Assembly: GCA_963758025.1 (NCBI GenBank)
Contig: CAVWUA010000004.1
Coordinates: 186,001 to 250,000 of the forward strand
DNA from: CAVWUA01 sp963758025
GTDB lineage: Bacteria > Planctomycetota > Planctomycetia > Isosphaerales > Isosphaeraceae
Direction: 5' to 3'
DNA: 64,000 nucleotides
The stretch's first letter is position 1. Each line of letters begins with the position of its first letter. Position numbers and translations under genes: made by a program. The notes beneath the pieces were generated by a model. The model was not told the DNA's origin. It saw nothing but the letters and a program-made list of their open reading frames with translations, and did not search any database. Positions 23,827 through 32,803 of the stretch are shown in pieces.

Positions 23827-25176
23827 ATGACGCTAACCGGAAAAGCAACGCGAATCAATCTATTCGACTTCAAGACGCCGCCGATGCGAGCGTTCCACAT
23901 GTCGTGGTTCGCCTTCTTTCTCTGCTTCTTCGCGTGGTTCGGCATCGCCCCTTTGATGCCGGTCGTTCGTGAGGAGATGCAACTGACGAAGGACCAGGTC
24001 GGCTGGTGCATCATCGGCTCGGTGGCGATCACGGTGCTCGCCCGGCTCGCGATCGGCTGGCTCTGCGATCGGATCGGACCGCGACGGGCCTACACGGGGC
24101 TCTTGATCCTCGGTTCGCTCCCCGTGATGGGCATCGGCCTGGCGCACAGCTTCCAGACGTTCCTGCTTTTCCGCGTGGCGATCGGCGTGATCGGAGCCTC
24201 CTTCGTTATCACGCAGTATCATACGTCGGTTATGTTCGCGTCGAATTGCGTCGGCACGGCCAATGCCACGTCAGCCGGGTGGGGAAATCTGGGAGGCGGG
24301 GTGACACAAATGGTCATGCCCTTGCTCTTTGCCGGGTTCGTTACCACGATCGGCCTGAGCGCCGCGTGGGGTTGGCGGGCCTCGATGATCGTCGCCGGCG
24401 TGGTCTGCCTTCTGATGGGGTTGGCCTATTACGCACTGACTCAGGACACGCCCGAAGGGGATCTGAAGGACCTGCGAGCGGCCGGCAAACGTCCTCCGGC
24501 GGGATCAACCGGAAGCTCGTTCCGGGTTGCCGCCCGAGATCCGCGGGTGTGGTCCCTGTTCGTTCTCTACGGCACATGCTTCGGGATCGAGTTGACGATC
24601 AACAATATCGCGGCACTTTATTTTGTGGATGAGTTCGGCCTGAGCCTGGGCCTGGCCGGGGCCGCCGCGGCATCGTTTGGCCTGATGAACCTGTTCGCCC
24701 GCACGCTGGGCGGTGTCATCGGCGATAAGTTCGGCGGGCGATCGGGCTTGAAGGGGCGCGTACAGTGGTTGTTCTTCGCCCTCTTCATCGAGGGCCTGGC
24801 CCTGATGCTTTTCTCGCGGATGTCCGTGCTGACGCTGGCCTTGCCCGCGTTGATCCTGTTCAGCCTCTTCGTGCAGATGTCAGAGGGAGCGACATTTTCC
24901 GTCGTCCCCTTCATCAACAAGAAAGCACTCGGTTCGGTCGCGGGGATCGTCGGAGCGGGGGGCAACGCGGGGGCCGTCGCGGCGGGGTTCCTGTTCCGGG
25001 GTTCGCTGGCCTGGCCGTCGGCGTTGTTGTTCCTGGGGGTCGTGGTCACGCTTTCCTCATTTCTGGCCTTCTCGGTGCGGTTCTCACCCGAGGCCGAAGC
25101 CGAAGCGGCGCGAGACTATGGGGCCGCCACGGCGGAGCGTTTCCGTCGACCCGAGCTGGCCGGAGTCCCTGCGTGA
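23827..25176 (+). CDS. narK: Nitrate/nitrite transporter, NNP family of MFS
   Basis: The 449-residue protein has about 12 membrane helices. Both nitrate signature motifs of the nitrate-nitrite porter family are present: 'AGWGNLGGGVTQ' in the first half and 'GIVGAGGNAGAV' in the second. The MFS loop motif 'GWLCDRIGPRR' is also seen. It imports nitrate, possibly with nitrite exchange, across the inner membrane. The start chosen is the ATG at 23827 with AGAGGAA upstream; the open frame extends 132 bp further into the nitrate reductase end. It lies between nitrate reductase and nirA. Confidence 0.95.
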   Translation: MTLTGKATRINLFDFKTPPMRAFHMSWFAFFLCFFAWFGIAPLMPVVREEMQLTKDQVGWCIIGSVAITVLARLAIGWLCDRIGPRRAYTGLLILGSLPVMGIGLAHSFQTFLLFRVAIGVIGASFVITQYHTSVMFASNCVGTANATSAGWGNLGGGVTQMVMPLLFAGFVTTIGLSAAWGWRASMIVAGVVCLLMGLAYYALTQDTPEGDLKDLRAAGKRPPAGSTGSSFRVAARDPRVWSLFVLYGTCFGIELTINNIAALYFVDEFGLSLGLAGAAAASFGLMNLFARTLGGVIGDKFGGRSGLKGRVQWLFFALFIEGLALMLFSRMSVLTLALPALILFSLFVQMSEGATFSVVPFINKKALGSVAGIVGAGGNAGAVAAGFLFRGSLAWPSALLFLGVVVTLSSFLAFSVRFSPEAEAEAARDYGAATAERFRRPELAGVPA

Positions 25177-25206
25177 TCGTGTTCCTGACTTCGAGGAGCC
25201 ACTGAC

Positions 25207-27009
25207 ATGAGTCGGGAATTTAGCGACGAGCAGAAGAATTACCTTCAAGGGCTTGCCATGGGTCTGGACGTCGCCCGAACCTCTCGGGGCCTGCCGGTCC
25301 TCTCGGGGAACCCGGCGGCAATGGCGACGACGGTTCCACCCGGAGCGGCGCCTTCCTGTCCGGAAAGGATTCATCGCGAGGCCCAGGACCGTTGTCTCGC
25401 CGCGGGGAAAACGCTCAGCAAGGAGGAACAGGCCAAACGCGATAAGGATGCGCTGGCGATGTGGGATGAGTTCCGCCAGAACGCCGAGAAGGGGGCGTTT
25501 CCCAAAGGAACGGATGTTTTCCTCTACAAGTTCTCCGGCCTTTTCCACGTGGCCCCGGCGCAGAATGCGTTCATGTGCCGGTTACGGATTCCCGGCGGCT
25601 GGCTCCGTTCCTGGCAGGTTCGCGGCATCGCCGAACTGGCCCGGGAGTACGGGGGCGGGTATGCGGATGTCACGACCCGGGCCAACCTCCAGATTCGCGA
25701 GATCGTTCCACACGATGCGACACAAATCCTCACCGGATTGATGGATCTCGGGATCATCACCCGAGGCTCCGGCGCCGACAACATTCGCAATATCACCGCC
25801 AGCCCGACGAGCGGAATCGACCCGCAAGAACTGATCGAGACCTTGCCGCTGGCCAAGGAAATGCACCATTACATTCTGAATCATCGAGAACTGTACGGCC
25901 TCCCTCGTAAGTTCAACATCGCCTTTGATGGGGGCGGCCGGATCTCCAGCCTCGACGACACGAATGACATTGGCTTCCGCGCCGTGCGGGTCGGTGCAAT
26001 GCGGGCCGACGGGAATCTTCCGGCGGGCGTGTACTTCCAGCTCTCCCTGGGCGGGATCACCGGTCACAAGGACTTCGCGCGGCCGACGAGCATCCTCCTG
26101 CGTCCGTCGGAATGCGTTCCGGTGGCCGCGGCGATTGTTCGTGTGTTCATCAAACATGGCGATCGGACCGACCGCAAGACGGCCCGTTTGAAGTACCTTC
26201 TCGACTCCTGGGGCCTGGATCGGTTTCTCGCGGAGGTCGAGTCGGAGCTGGGTAAACCGTTGCGGAAGGTGTCCGCGGAGCGTCATGAACCGCCGCAGGG
26301 GGACGACCGCTGGGCCCACGTCGGCGTTCACCCGCAGCGCCAGGCCGGGCGATTTTACGTTGGCGTCGCACTCCCCGTCGGCCGGATGACCGCCGAGCAG
26401 ATGGAGGGGCTGGCCGCGATCTCCGAGCGATTCGGCAGCGGGACGATCCGACTGACGGTCTGGCAGAACCTGTTGATCTCGGATCTTGCCGGTGACGACA
26501 TCGAAACCGTGAAACGCGAGATCGAGGCTCTCGGAATGGACTGGAAGGCGTCCAGCCCGCGGAGCGGTCTCGTCGCCTGCACGGGGAACACCGGGTGCAA
26601 GTTCGCCGCATCGAACACGAAGGGGCAGGCGATGATCCTCGCCCGCTACCTGGAGGAGCGCATTGCGCTCGACACCCCGATCAACATTCACCTGACCGGC
26701 TGCCATCATTCGTGCGCTCAACATTTCATCGGCGACATCGGCCTGGAAGCGACCAAGGTGGAGGTCGGCGAGGAGATGATCGAGGGGTATCACCTGTGCG
26801 TCGGCGGTGGCTGGGGGAATCATCAAGGGATCGGACGTCGATTATTCGACTCACTGCCCTTCGACGAGATTCCACCGATTATCGAGCGTCTCATTCGAGA
26901 TTATCTGGATCGTCGCCAGGGGCCGGAGCAATTGTTCGCCGACTACGTTCGGACGCGGACAATTGAAGACCTGCGCACTTCCGTAGAGGCCGGGACGGCC
27001 GTGGCCTGA
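25207..27009 (+). CDS. nirA: Siroheme nitrite reductase, NirA family
   Basis: The 600-residue enzyme reduces nitrite to ammonium with six electrons. It shows the duplicated ferredoxin-nitrite/sulfite reductase fold. The siroheme/[4Fe-4S] ligands are at the C-terminal end: 'CTGNTGCKFAASNTKG' (C-x5-C) and 'HLTGCHHSCAQHF' (C-x3-C). A segment at about 40-110 before the first half-domain ('CPERIHREAQDRCLAAGK') is longer than in plant NirA. It lies 30 bp after narK and 51 bp before the FeS-FAD reductase gene. That partner suggests NAD(P)H rather than free ferredoxin as the ultimate donor. It could in principle reduce sulfite, but the context favours nitrite. Confidence 0.93.
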   Translation: MSREFSDEQKNYLQGLAMGLDVARTSRGLPVLSGNPAAMATTVPPGAAPSCPERIHREAQDRCLAAGKTLSKEEQAKRDKDALAMWDEFRQNAEKGAFPKGTDVFLYKFSGLFHVAPAQNAFMCRLRIPGGWLRSWQVRGIAELAREYGGGYADVTTRANLQIREIVPHDATQILTGLMDLGIITRGSGADNIRNITASPTSGIDPQELIETLPLAKEMHHYILNHRELYGLPRKFNIAFDGGGRISSLDDTNDIGFRAVRVGAMRADGNLPAGVYFQLSLGGITGHKDFARPTSILLRPSECVPVAAAIVRVFIKHGDRTDRKTARLKYLLDSWGLDRFLAEVESELGKPLRKVSAERHEPPQGDDRWAHVGVHPQRQAGRFYVGVALPVGRMTAEQMEGLAAISERFGSGTIRLTVWQNLLISDLAGDDIETVKREIEALGMDWKASSPRSGLVACTGNTGCKFAASNTKGQAMILARYLEERIALDTPINIHLTGCHHSCAQHFIGDIGLEATKVEVGEEMIEGYHLCVGGGWGNHQGIGRRLFDSLPFDEIPPIIERLIRDYLDRRQGPEQLFADYVRTRTIEDLRTSVEAGTAVA

Positions 27010-27060
27010 TCGTTGGGCTACTTCATCAAAGTTCAGAAAGAACTTCCTCGGAGGAATTCG

Positions 27061-28645
27061 ATGTCGCTCTCACTCATCCCGGAAACCGCCCCCTTTTCCC
27101 CGGTGCAACGGGCGTGGCTCAACGGGTTTCTGGCCGGCTGGATGGGAATGGAGGCGAACGCGGGAACAGTCGGAACGACACCTCCGCCCGGCGTTGCGTC
27201 CGCGCCGAAGATTGAGGATGCCGTCGAAGAATTCCCCTGGCACGATCCGTCCCTGCCGATTGACGAGCGCATGACGCTGGCTGATGGCAAGCCCGTCGAG
27301 CGCCGGTTGATGGCCGCGATGGCGCAGCTCGACTGCGGCGCGTGTGGTTATGTCTGCAAGACATATTCCGAGGCGCTGGCGCGCGGCGAGGAGAAAAACC
27401 CGAGCCTCTGCTCGCCGGGCGGTTCCGAAACCTCGAAGCAGCTCAAGCGTCTTCTCAAGGAATCTCGACCCGCGACGAACGGAACCGTGCATCGGAACGG
27501 GGTGGCCACGAACGGCCAGGCCCCCAAAGCGGCGGGGTGGTCGCGCGAATCCGTATCCCGCCAGGGTGCTCCGGAGCGTGAATCTGAACCGTCCCGGTTC
27601 GGCGAAGGAGACCCGACACGTCGAGCTGGACCTGGGCGAGAGTGGGCTGAGCTACGAGGTTGGCGACTCGCTCGGGGTCTATCCCATAAATTGCGAGGAA
27701 CTGGTTGATGATCTCCTGCGAGCGCTGGGGGCCTCGGGGGATGAGCCGGTGACGACCGCGGGAGGCCTGAGCGTCCTGCTACGCGACGCACTCTCGAAGG
27801 AATGCTGTTTGACGGAAATGACCGACGAGCTTTTGAACTGTCTCGCCGAGGCCAGCCCATCGGATGCGGAGATGCTTCATGAGTTATTCGATGATGACGA
27901 GCCGATCCGAGGTTGCGACGTGCTCGACCTCCTGCGGCGGTTCCCCAACGCCCGGCCTGCCGCGGACGACTTCGTCCGGAGTCTCGCCTTGCTCCGGCCG
28001 CGACTCTACTCGATCTCCAGTTCACTCAAGCGGCATCCGAACCAGGTTCATCTGACGGTCGGCAAGGTGACGTTCACGCACAGGGGACGCTTGCGGAAAG
28101 GGGTCGCTTCGACGATGTTCGCCGATCGGCTCAAGCCGGGGGATACGGTCCGGGTATTCGTGCAGAAATCCCACGGATTCACGATCCCCAGGGACGGCTC
28201 GACCCCCATGATCCTGATCGGCCCGGGGACGGGGATCGCCCCGTTTCGCGCGTTTCTTCAGGAGCGGGCCGCGCGGGGCGACAACGGCCAGAACTGGCTC
28301 TTCTTCGGCGATCAGCGCCGCGCGTTCGACTTTCTCTACGAGGACGAGTTGACCGAGTTTCAACGAAACGGCCTGCTGTCACGCTTGGAAACCGCGTTCA
28401 GCCGCGATCAGGAGCAAAAGATCTACGTCCAGCATCGCATCGCCGAGCACGGGGCGGAACTCTTCCGCTGGCTGGAAGCCGGCGCGGCCGTTTACGTCTG
28501 CGGTGACGCGAAACGGATGGCGGTGGACGTGGATCGTGCGTTGCGCGATCTGGTACGGGCGCACGGCGGGATGACCCCGGACGACGCGGCGGACTACATC
28601 CGGCGGCTCTCGGCGGAAGGACGATATTGCCGGGACGTCTATTGA
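27061..28645 (+). CDS. FeS-FAD reductase (CysJ-like without flavodoxin domain), frameshifted
   Basis: The protein is of about 525 residues and is usually labelled sulfite reductase alpha subunit. The C-terminal part is the FAD/NADP-binding half of CysJ. 'NPYPARVLRS' opens the FAD domain, 'RPRLYSISSS' binds FAD, and 'GPGTGIAPFRAFLQERA' with 'YVCGDAKRMAVDVDRAL' binds nicotinamide. The FMN-binding flavodoxin domain is absent. In its place, residues about 95-140 carry 'DCGACGYVCKTYSEAL' and 'NPSLCSPGG', the Cys pattern of the PF04060-type Fe-S domain. The frame breaks at about 27545-27551. The ribosome-binding site GGAGGAA gives a clear start at 27061. Its place directly after nirA suggests NAD(P)H to FAD to Fe-S to NirA electron flow. 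Confidence 0.87.
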
Positions 28646-28735
28646 TATCCGCTCCTCACGATTCATTCATCCAGCGAGGAATTCTCGACGGGAGACAAGC
28701 CGCTCGTCTGGGCGGATCGGGACTCACAGCGTACA

Positions 28736-28755
28736 ATGACCCTTTCGGCGGTCAT
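28736..28755. repeat. Short inverted repeat upstream of the ABC operon
   Basis: ATGACC (28736-28741) and GGTCAT (28750-28755) form perfect 6-bp arms around 8 bases, 33 bp before the ABC ATPase start. It could be an operator or a small leader hairpin; the arms are short enough to occur by chance. Confidence 0.3.
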
Positions 28756-28787
28756 GGCGGCTGCCGAAGGAGGGGGGCGTTGCGCTG

Positions 28788-29802
28788 ATGAGCGAGATGG
28801 CGATCCGCGTCAAGGACCTGCACAAGCATTATCCCGGTCGTGATGGATTGGTTTATGCCGTCAACGGGCTGGATCTGGACGTTCAATCGGGCGAGTGCTT
28901 CGGCCTGCTCGGGCCGAACGGCGCGGGCAAGACGACGACGGTGGAGATCCTGGAAGGGTTGACCCGGCCGACCTCCGGTGAGGTCGAGGTGCTCGGCCTG
29001 CGCTGGGAAACCAGCGAGACGGAGATCCGCGAGCGGATCGGCGTGACCTTGCAGGAGACGCGGTTCCCGGAGAAAGCGACCGTCCGCGAGATGGTCGGCC
29101 TGTTCCGTAGCTTCTACCGCGAAGGGCTGGATCCGGGCGACGCGATCGCCCGCGTCGCCCTGGAGGCGAAGTCGAATGCCTTCGTCGAGACGCTCTCCGG
29201 CGGCCAGCAACGGCGCCTGGCCGTGGCCCTGGCCCTGGTGGGCGACCCGGAGTTGATCTTCTTCGACGAACCGACCACCGGGCTCGACCCGCAATCGCGC
29301 CGGCAACTCTGGGACCTGATCCGGGAACTGCAAGGGCGGGGACGGACGATCCTCCTGACGACACACTACATGGACGAGGCGGAACGGCTCTGCGACCGGG
29401 TGGCGATCGTCGATCACGGCAAGATCATCGCGCAAGGATCTCCCGCCGTCGCTGATCTCCCGGCTTGGCGGCGAGCACGTCGTCGAGTTCGCGGTCACCG
29501 ACGGCAGCCAGCCGATCGTGGTCGAGACCCTGGCCGACCTGCCCACCGTCCAGCACGCCCGCGCCGAGGCCGACGGATACGCCTTGACCGTCGGCGAGCC
29601 GCATCGGGCGATTCCCGCCTTGCTGGATCGGCTGGAGGACGAACACCATCACCTGGCCCGGCTGACGACCCGCCAGGTGAGCCTCGAAGACGTCTTCGTC
29701 TCCCTCACCGGCCGCCACCTCCGCGAGGACGAAGGGACGAATGAAACGGATGGCCGGTCGAAACGCGGGCGCTGGGGACGGCGACGATCGCGGGCGTCCT
29801 GA
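28788..29802 (+). CDS. ABC transporter ATP-binding protein (frameshifted)
   Basis: The product is an ABC ATPase of about 338 residues with Walker A 'GPNGAGKTTT', Q loop region 'VTLQETRFPE', signature 'LSGGQQRR', Walker B 'LIFFDEPTTGLD' and switch His in 'LTTHYMDEAE'. It belongs to the drug/polysaccharide exporter group (ABC-2 type). A base change at about 29444-29450 shifts the frame after 'KIIAQGSPA'. The C-terminal extension continues as 'SLISRLGGEHVVEFAV' to the stop at 29802, including the typical 'VSLEDVFVSLTGRHLRED'. The permease gene starts 75 bp later, so they form one exporter. Confidence 0.9.
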
Positions 29803-29877
29803 AGGACATCAACATCGGATCGGTGTCGATTCTAAGAGCGAGAGTGGTTGCGGGCGGGACTGGGGAAAGGGCATCGA

Positions 29878-30952
29878 ATGGCGCGCTTCGAATCGTTGAA
29901 GGGTCTCTACCTGACCCGGCTTCGGGAGTTCTATCGCCAGCCGGCGCGGATCTTCTGGGTGTACGGCTTCCCGACCGTCCTGGCCATCGGCCTGGGCCTG
30001 GCCTTCCGGAGCCGACCGCCGGAAGCGGTCCATTTCGACCTGGTTCAGAACCAGGCCACCGCCCGCGATCCGCGAGGCGCTGGAGTCCACCCCCGCGACG
30101 GAGGGAACGACCAGCCGCCCCGGGCTTCAGTTCCGACTGACGAGAGACGCCGAGGCGCAGCACCGGCTCCGGACGGGGAAAACGCCCCTCGTGGTCGAGC
30201 CGACGCCATCGGGTTCGGTCCGCTACCTGTTCGACCCAACCCGACCCGAGGCGACCGCGGCGCGGGCGGCGGTGGACGACGCCTTGCAGCGGGCCTTCGG
30301 CCGACACGACCCGCTTCCGACCGGCGATGTCACCATCGAGGAGCCCGGCTCGCGCTACATCGACTTCCTGATCCCTGGCCTGATCGGCCTGAACACGATG
30401 GGGGGCGGGCTCTGGGGGATCGGGTTCTTGCTGGTCAACTTCCGCATCGCCAAGCTCCTGAAGCGGTTCATGGCGACGCCGATGCCCCGGGAAAACTTCC
30501 TCCTAGCCCTGCTCGGGGCGCGGTTGACGTTCCTCATCCCCGACGTCGGGGTGCTCCTGTTGATGGGCGTCCTGCTGTTCGGCATGCCGATCCGGGGGAG
30601 CCTCGCCCTGCTGGCGCTGATCGAGATCGTCGGCGCCCTGGCCTTCGCGGGCATCGGCCTGCTGATCGCCAGCCGCGCCCAGACCACCGAGACCGTCAGC
30701 GGCTTGATGAATCTCGTCATGCTGCCGATGTGGCTGCTCTCGGGCGTCTTCTTCTCCTCCGAGCGGTTCCCCGACGCGATCCAGCCCCTGATCCAGATTC
30801 TCCCCCTGACCCAGTTGATCCAGGCGCTTCGGCTGGTCATCCTCGAAGGGGCGGGCATCGGCAACCAGGCGATTCTGGTCGCCCTGCTGATCCTGAGCCT
30901 CTGGGCCGTCGGCACCTTCGTGCTCGCTCTCCGCATCTTCCGCTGGACGTGA
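29878..30952 (+). CDS. ABC-2 type permease (frameshifted)
   Basis: The membrane partner of the ATPase has one N-terminal helix ('IFWVYGFPTVLAIGLGLAF'), an extracytoplasmic loop and then about five helices ('LIPGLIGLNTMGGGLWGIG' to 'LWAVGTFVLALRIF'). This is the ABC2_membrane fold. A frame change at about 30055-30065 lies in the loop: the first frame reads to 'HFDLVQNQ', and the second carries 'AIREALESTPATEG' and the rest. The ATG at 29878 follows GGGGAAAGG. The substrate is unknown. Its last 450 bp are overlapped on the other strand by the open frame of the glycosyltransferase gene. Confidence 0.87.
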
Positions 30953-31606
30953 CGGATGCGCGAAGGTCGGGTGACGGAAGAGGTTGCGGCGATCGGCGCG
31001 GGACGGAGTAGATGGGTTAGCCGCGAGCGGCGGGACCGGCACCTCGTCGATCAGGTCCCCGAGGAATGTCGCCTTGGCCAGGATCTCGACGTCGAGGAAG
31101 GCCGAGGAGGACTGGAGCGGGATCGCCCGCAACTTCGCGCGTCGATGCATCCGGCAAGGGGAATGGACATCAAGCACGGGGACGCCATAGACGATCCGGC
31201 TGGAGCGGGTGGCCAGCCAGCGTCCGACCCCGGAAAGGCCACGGCCAGGGCGTCGGCCGACGACGTGGTCGCAGTGATCGATCGCCTTGAGGAGCGGATC
31301 GAGATGCGCGGGGGTCCACGGCTCGATCGCCGAGGTCACGATCACCAGCGGCCAGTCGTCCCCCGGCAAGGAACGCTCCAGGGCTCGGGCGCGTCCACCC
31401 TCAAGATCATCCACCACGACCGACGCCGCCGGCCGGCCCCGTTGCCGGATCAAACGGACCACGCTCTCCGCGATTGACCCGGCACGCTCGGCGTCACCCG
31501 AGGAGAACGCGATGACGAACACGCCCGCACCCGGCAGCGGGTCGCGGTGAAAATGCGCTTCGAACGGGTCGTCGTCCTGAGGTTCGGGGGGTAAAGGATC
31601 GGTCAA
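30503..31606 (-). CDS. Glycosyltransferase family 2-like protein, 3' end uncertain
   Basis: Residues about 20-215 resemble the later part of dolichol-phosphate-mannose-synthase-like GT2 enzymes. 'DHVVGRRPG' and 'DVHSPCRMHRRAKLRAI' are followed by 'SSAFLDVEILAKATFLGD' and 'IDEVPVPPL'. The first part, with the nucleotide-binding strands, is poorly conserved. The likely start is a TTG at 31606 preceded by GAGGGGG, 13 bp after the transaminase stop. The frame stays open to 30503, but everything below about 30955 is antisense to the ABC permease and is Gln/Asp-rich filler. The true stop is therefore unclear and may be hidden by an indel. The family call is moderate and the donor sugar unknown. Confidence 0.55.
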   Translation of the reverse strand: MTDPLPPEPQDDDPFEAHFHRDPLPGAGVFVIAFSSGDAERAGSIAESVVRLIRQRGRPAASVVVDDLEGGRARALERSLPGDDWPLVIVTSAIEPWTPAHLDPLLKAIDHCDHVVGRRPGRGLSGVGRWLATRSSRIVYGVPVLDVHSPCRMHRRAKLRAIPLQSSSAFLDVEILAKATFLGDLIDEVPVPPLAANPSTPSRADRRNLFRHPTFAHPSRPAEDAESEHEGADGPEAQDQQGDQNRLVADARPFEDDQPKRLDQLGQGENLDQGLDRVGEPLGGEEDAREQPHRQHDEIHQAADGLGGLGAAGDQQADAREGQGADDLDQRQQGEAPPDRHAEQQDAHQQEHPDVGDEERQPRPEQG

Positions 31607-31619
31607 GGCATGAACCCCC

Positions 31620-32492
31620 TCAGGCTGGTCGCGGTGTTGCGAGCCAGTCATCGACGGCCTGGCGGAAGGCCCGCTGGAGCCGAGTTGTGATCGGCCCGGG
31701 CTGACCGCTGGCAACGTCGCTTTCATCGATCCGCACGACCGGCAAGACCTCGATGGTCGTTCCCACGAGAAACACCTCGTCGGCCGCTTTCAACTCGGGG
31801 AGTGTGACCTGCCCCTGCTCGAACGCAACTCCCTGTTCCCTCGCGAGATCAAGAACGCATTGCCGGGTCGTTCCCGGCAGGATAACCGGCCCCTCGGGAG
31901 TGCCGGACAGGCGACCGTCCCGAACCCAGATCAGCGACGAATGCGTCGCCTCCGTCACCCGGCCATCCTCGGCCACAAGCACCGCCTCGTAGGCCCCGGC
32001 GCGATGGGCGGCCTCGTTCGCCAGGACGTTCGGCAGCAGGTTGGTCGATTTCACGTCGCAACGCTTCCAGCGCAGGTCGGGCTGACTGATGACCGCGATT
32101 CCCTGCTCCCGCAATTCGGCCGTCTTCGTGTCGTCATAAGGCCTTACGACGATCAACTCGGTCGGTGGCACGGGAGGATCGGGGAATGCGTGCAATCGTG
32201 GCGCGACCCCTCGCGTGATCTGGATGTAAACGGTCCCTTCCTTCACGCCGCTCACCCGAATCGTCTCGGCGATCCGGGCCTTGAGTCGTTCCATGTCCAC
32301 CTCGGGAAAGGCCATCTCCCGAAGACTACGCATCAGCCGGGCCGTGTGGCTGTCCTCCAGCCAGAGTCGGCCTTGATACAGGCGGTACACTTCGTAAACC
32401 GAATCACCGAAAAGGAATCCGCGATCCCAGATCGGAACCCTCGCCTGATCGGCGGGGAGGATCTCACCGTTGAGGCAAGCCAGTGTCTGCAT
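31620..32492 (-). CDS. D-amino-acid transaminase-like class IV aminotransferase
   Basis: The 290-residue PLP enzyme is of fold type IV. The cofactor Lys lies in 'RCDVKSTNLLPNVLA', a motif typical of D-alanine aminotransferases. 'WDRGFLFGDSVYEVYR' opens the fold, and 'VTEATHSSLIWV' plus 'LPGTTRQCVLDLA' bind PLP phosphate. It would interconvert D-alanine and D-glutamate for peptidoglycan; a branched-chain aminotransferase is the main alternative. The 311 bp upstream hold no other gene. The glycosyltransferase-like gene follows after 13 bp, so the two are probably co-transcribed. Confidence 0.88.
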   Translation of the reverse strand: MQTLACLNGEILPADQARVPIWDRGFLFGDSVYEVYRLYQGRLWLEDSHTARLMRSLREMAFPEVDMERLKARIAETIRVSGVKEGTVYIQITRGVAPRLHAFPDPPVPPTELIVVRPYDDTKTAELREQGIAVISQPDLRWKRCDVKSTNLLPNVLANEAAHRAGAYEAVLVAEDGRVTEATHSSLIWVRDGRLSGTPEGPVILPGTTRQCVLDLAREQGVAFEQGQVTLPELKAADEVFLVGTTIEVLPVVRIDESDVASGQPGPITTRLQRAFRQAVDDWLATPRPA

Positions 32493-32803
32493 CGGGGATG
32501 ATCCTCAAAAAAGGCTGCGGGGAGGGCGTCCGCCTGCTCGCAACATCATCGTGCGCATCAGGATACCCGCACGACCCGCACGGGGCAATGCGGCCCGCTG
32601 GAACGAAAAAAAAGGTACAAGGTTTGCGATCTCTGGACAATAATCTGCCAAGATGCGCGGGCATGGTAGAGTAGTAAGTATCGGCAAAACGGGAGAAGGG
32701 GGTTGGACCTCCGGAATATTTCGCCAAACGAGACGAGAGCAACCCACGGAAACCCGGCGCGGCGGGAGGAACGACGCCCGGTGTGGGGTAGGAGCAGGCG
32801 GAC
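32493..32803. other. Divergent intergenic region, 311 bp
   Basis: No gene or clear hairpin is seen. The central part (about 32605-32700) is richer in A and T than the surroundings, with an A8 run near 32610, as expected for a promoter region. No convincing -35/-10 pair could be placed. AGGAG just before 32804 is the ribosome-binding site of the sulfotransferase gene. Confidence 0.5.
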
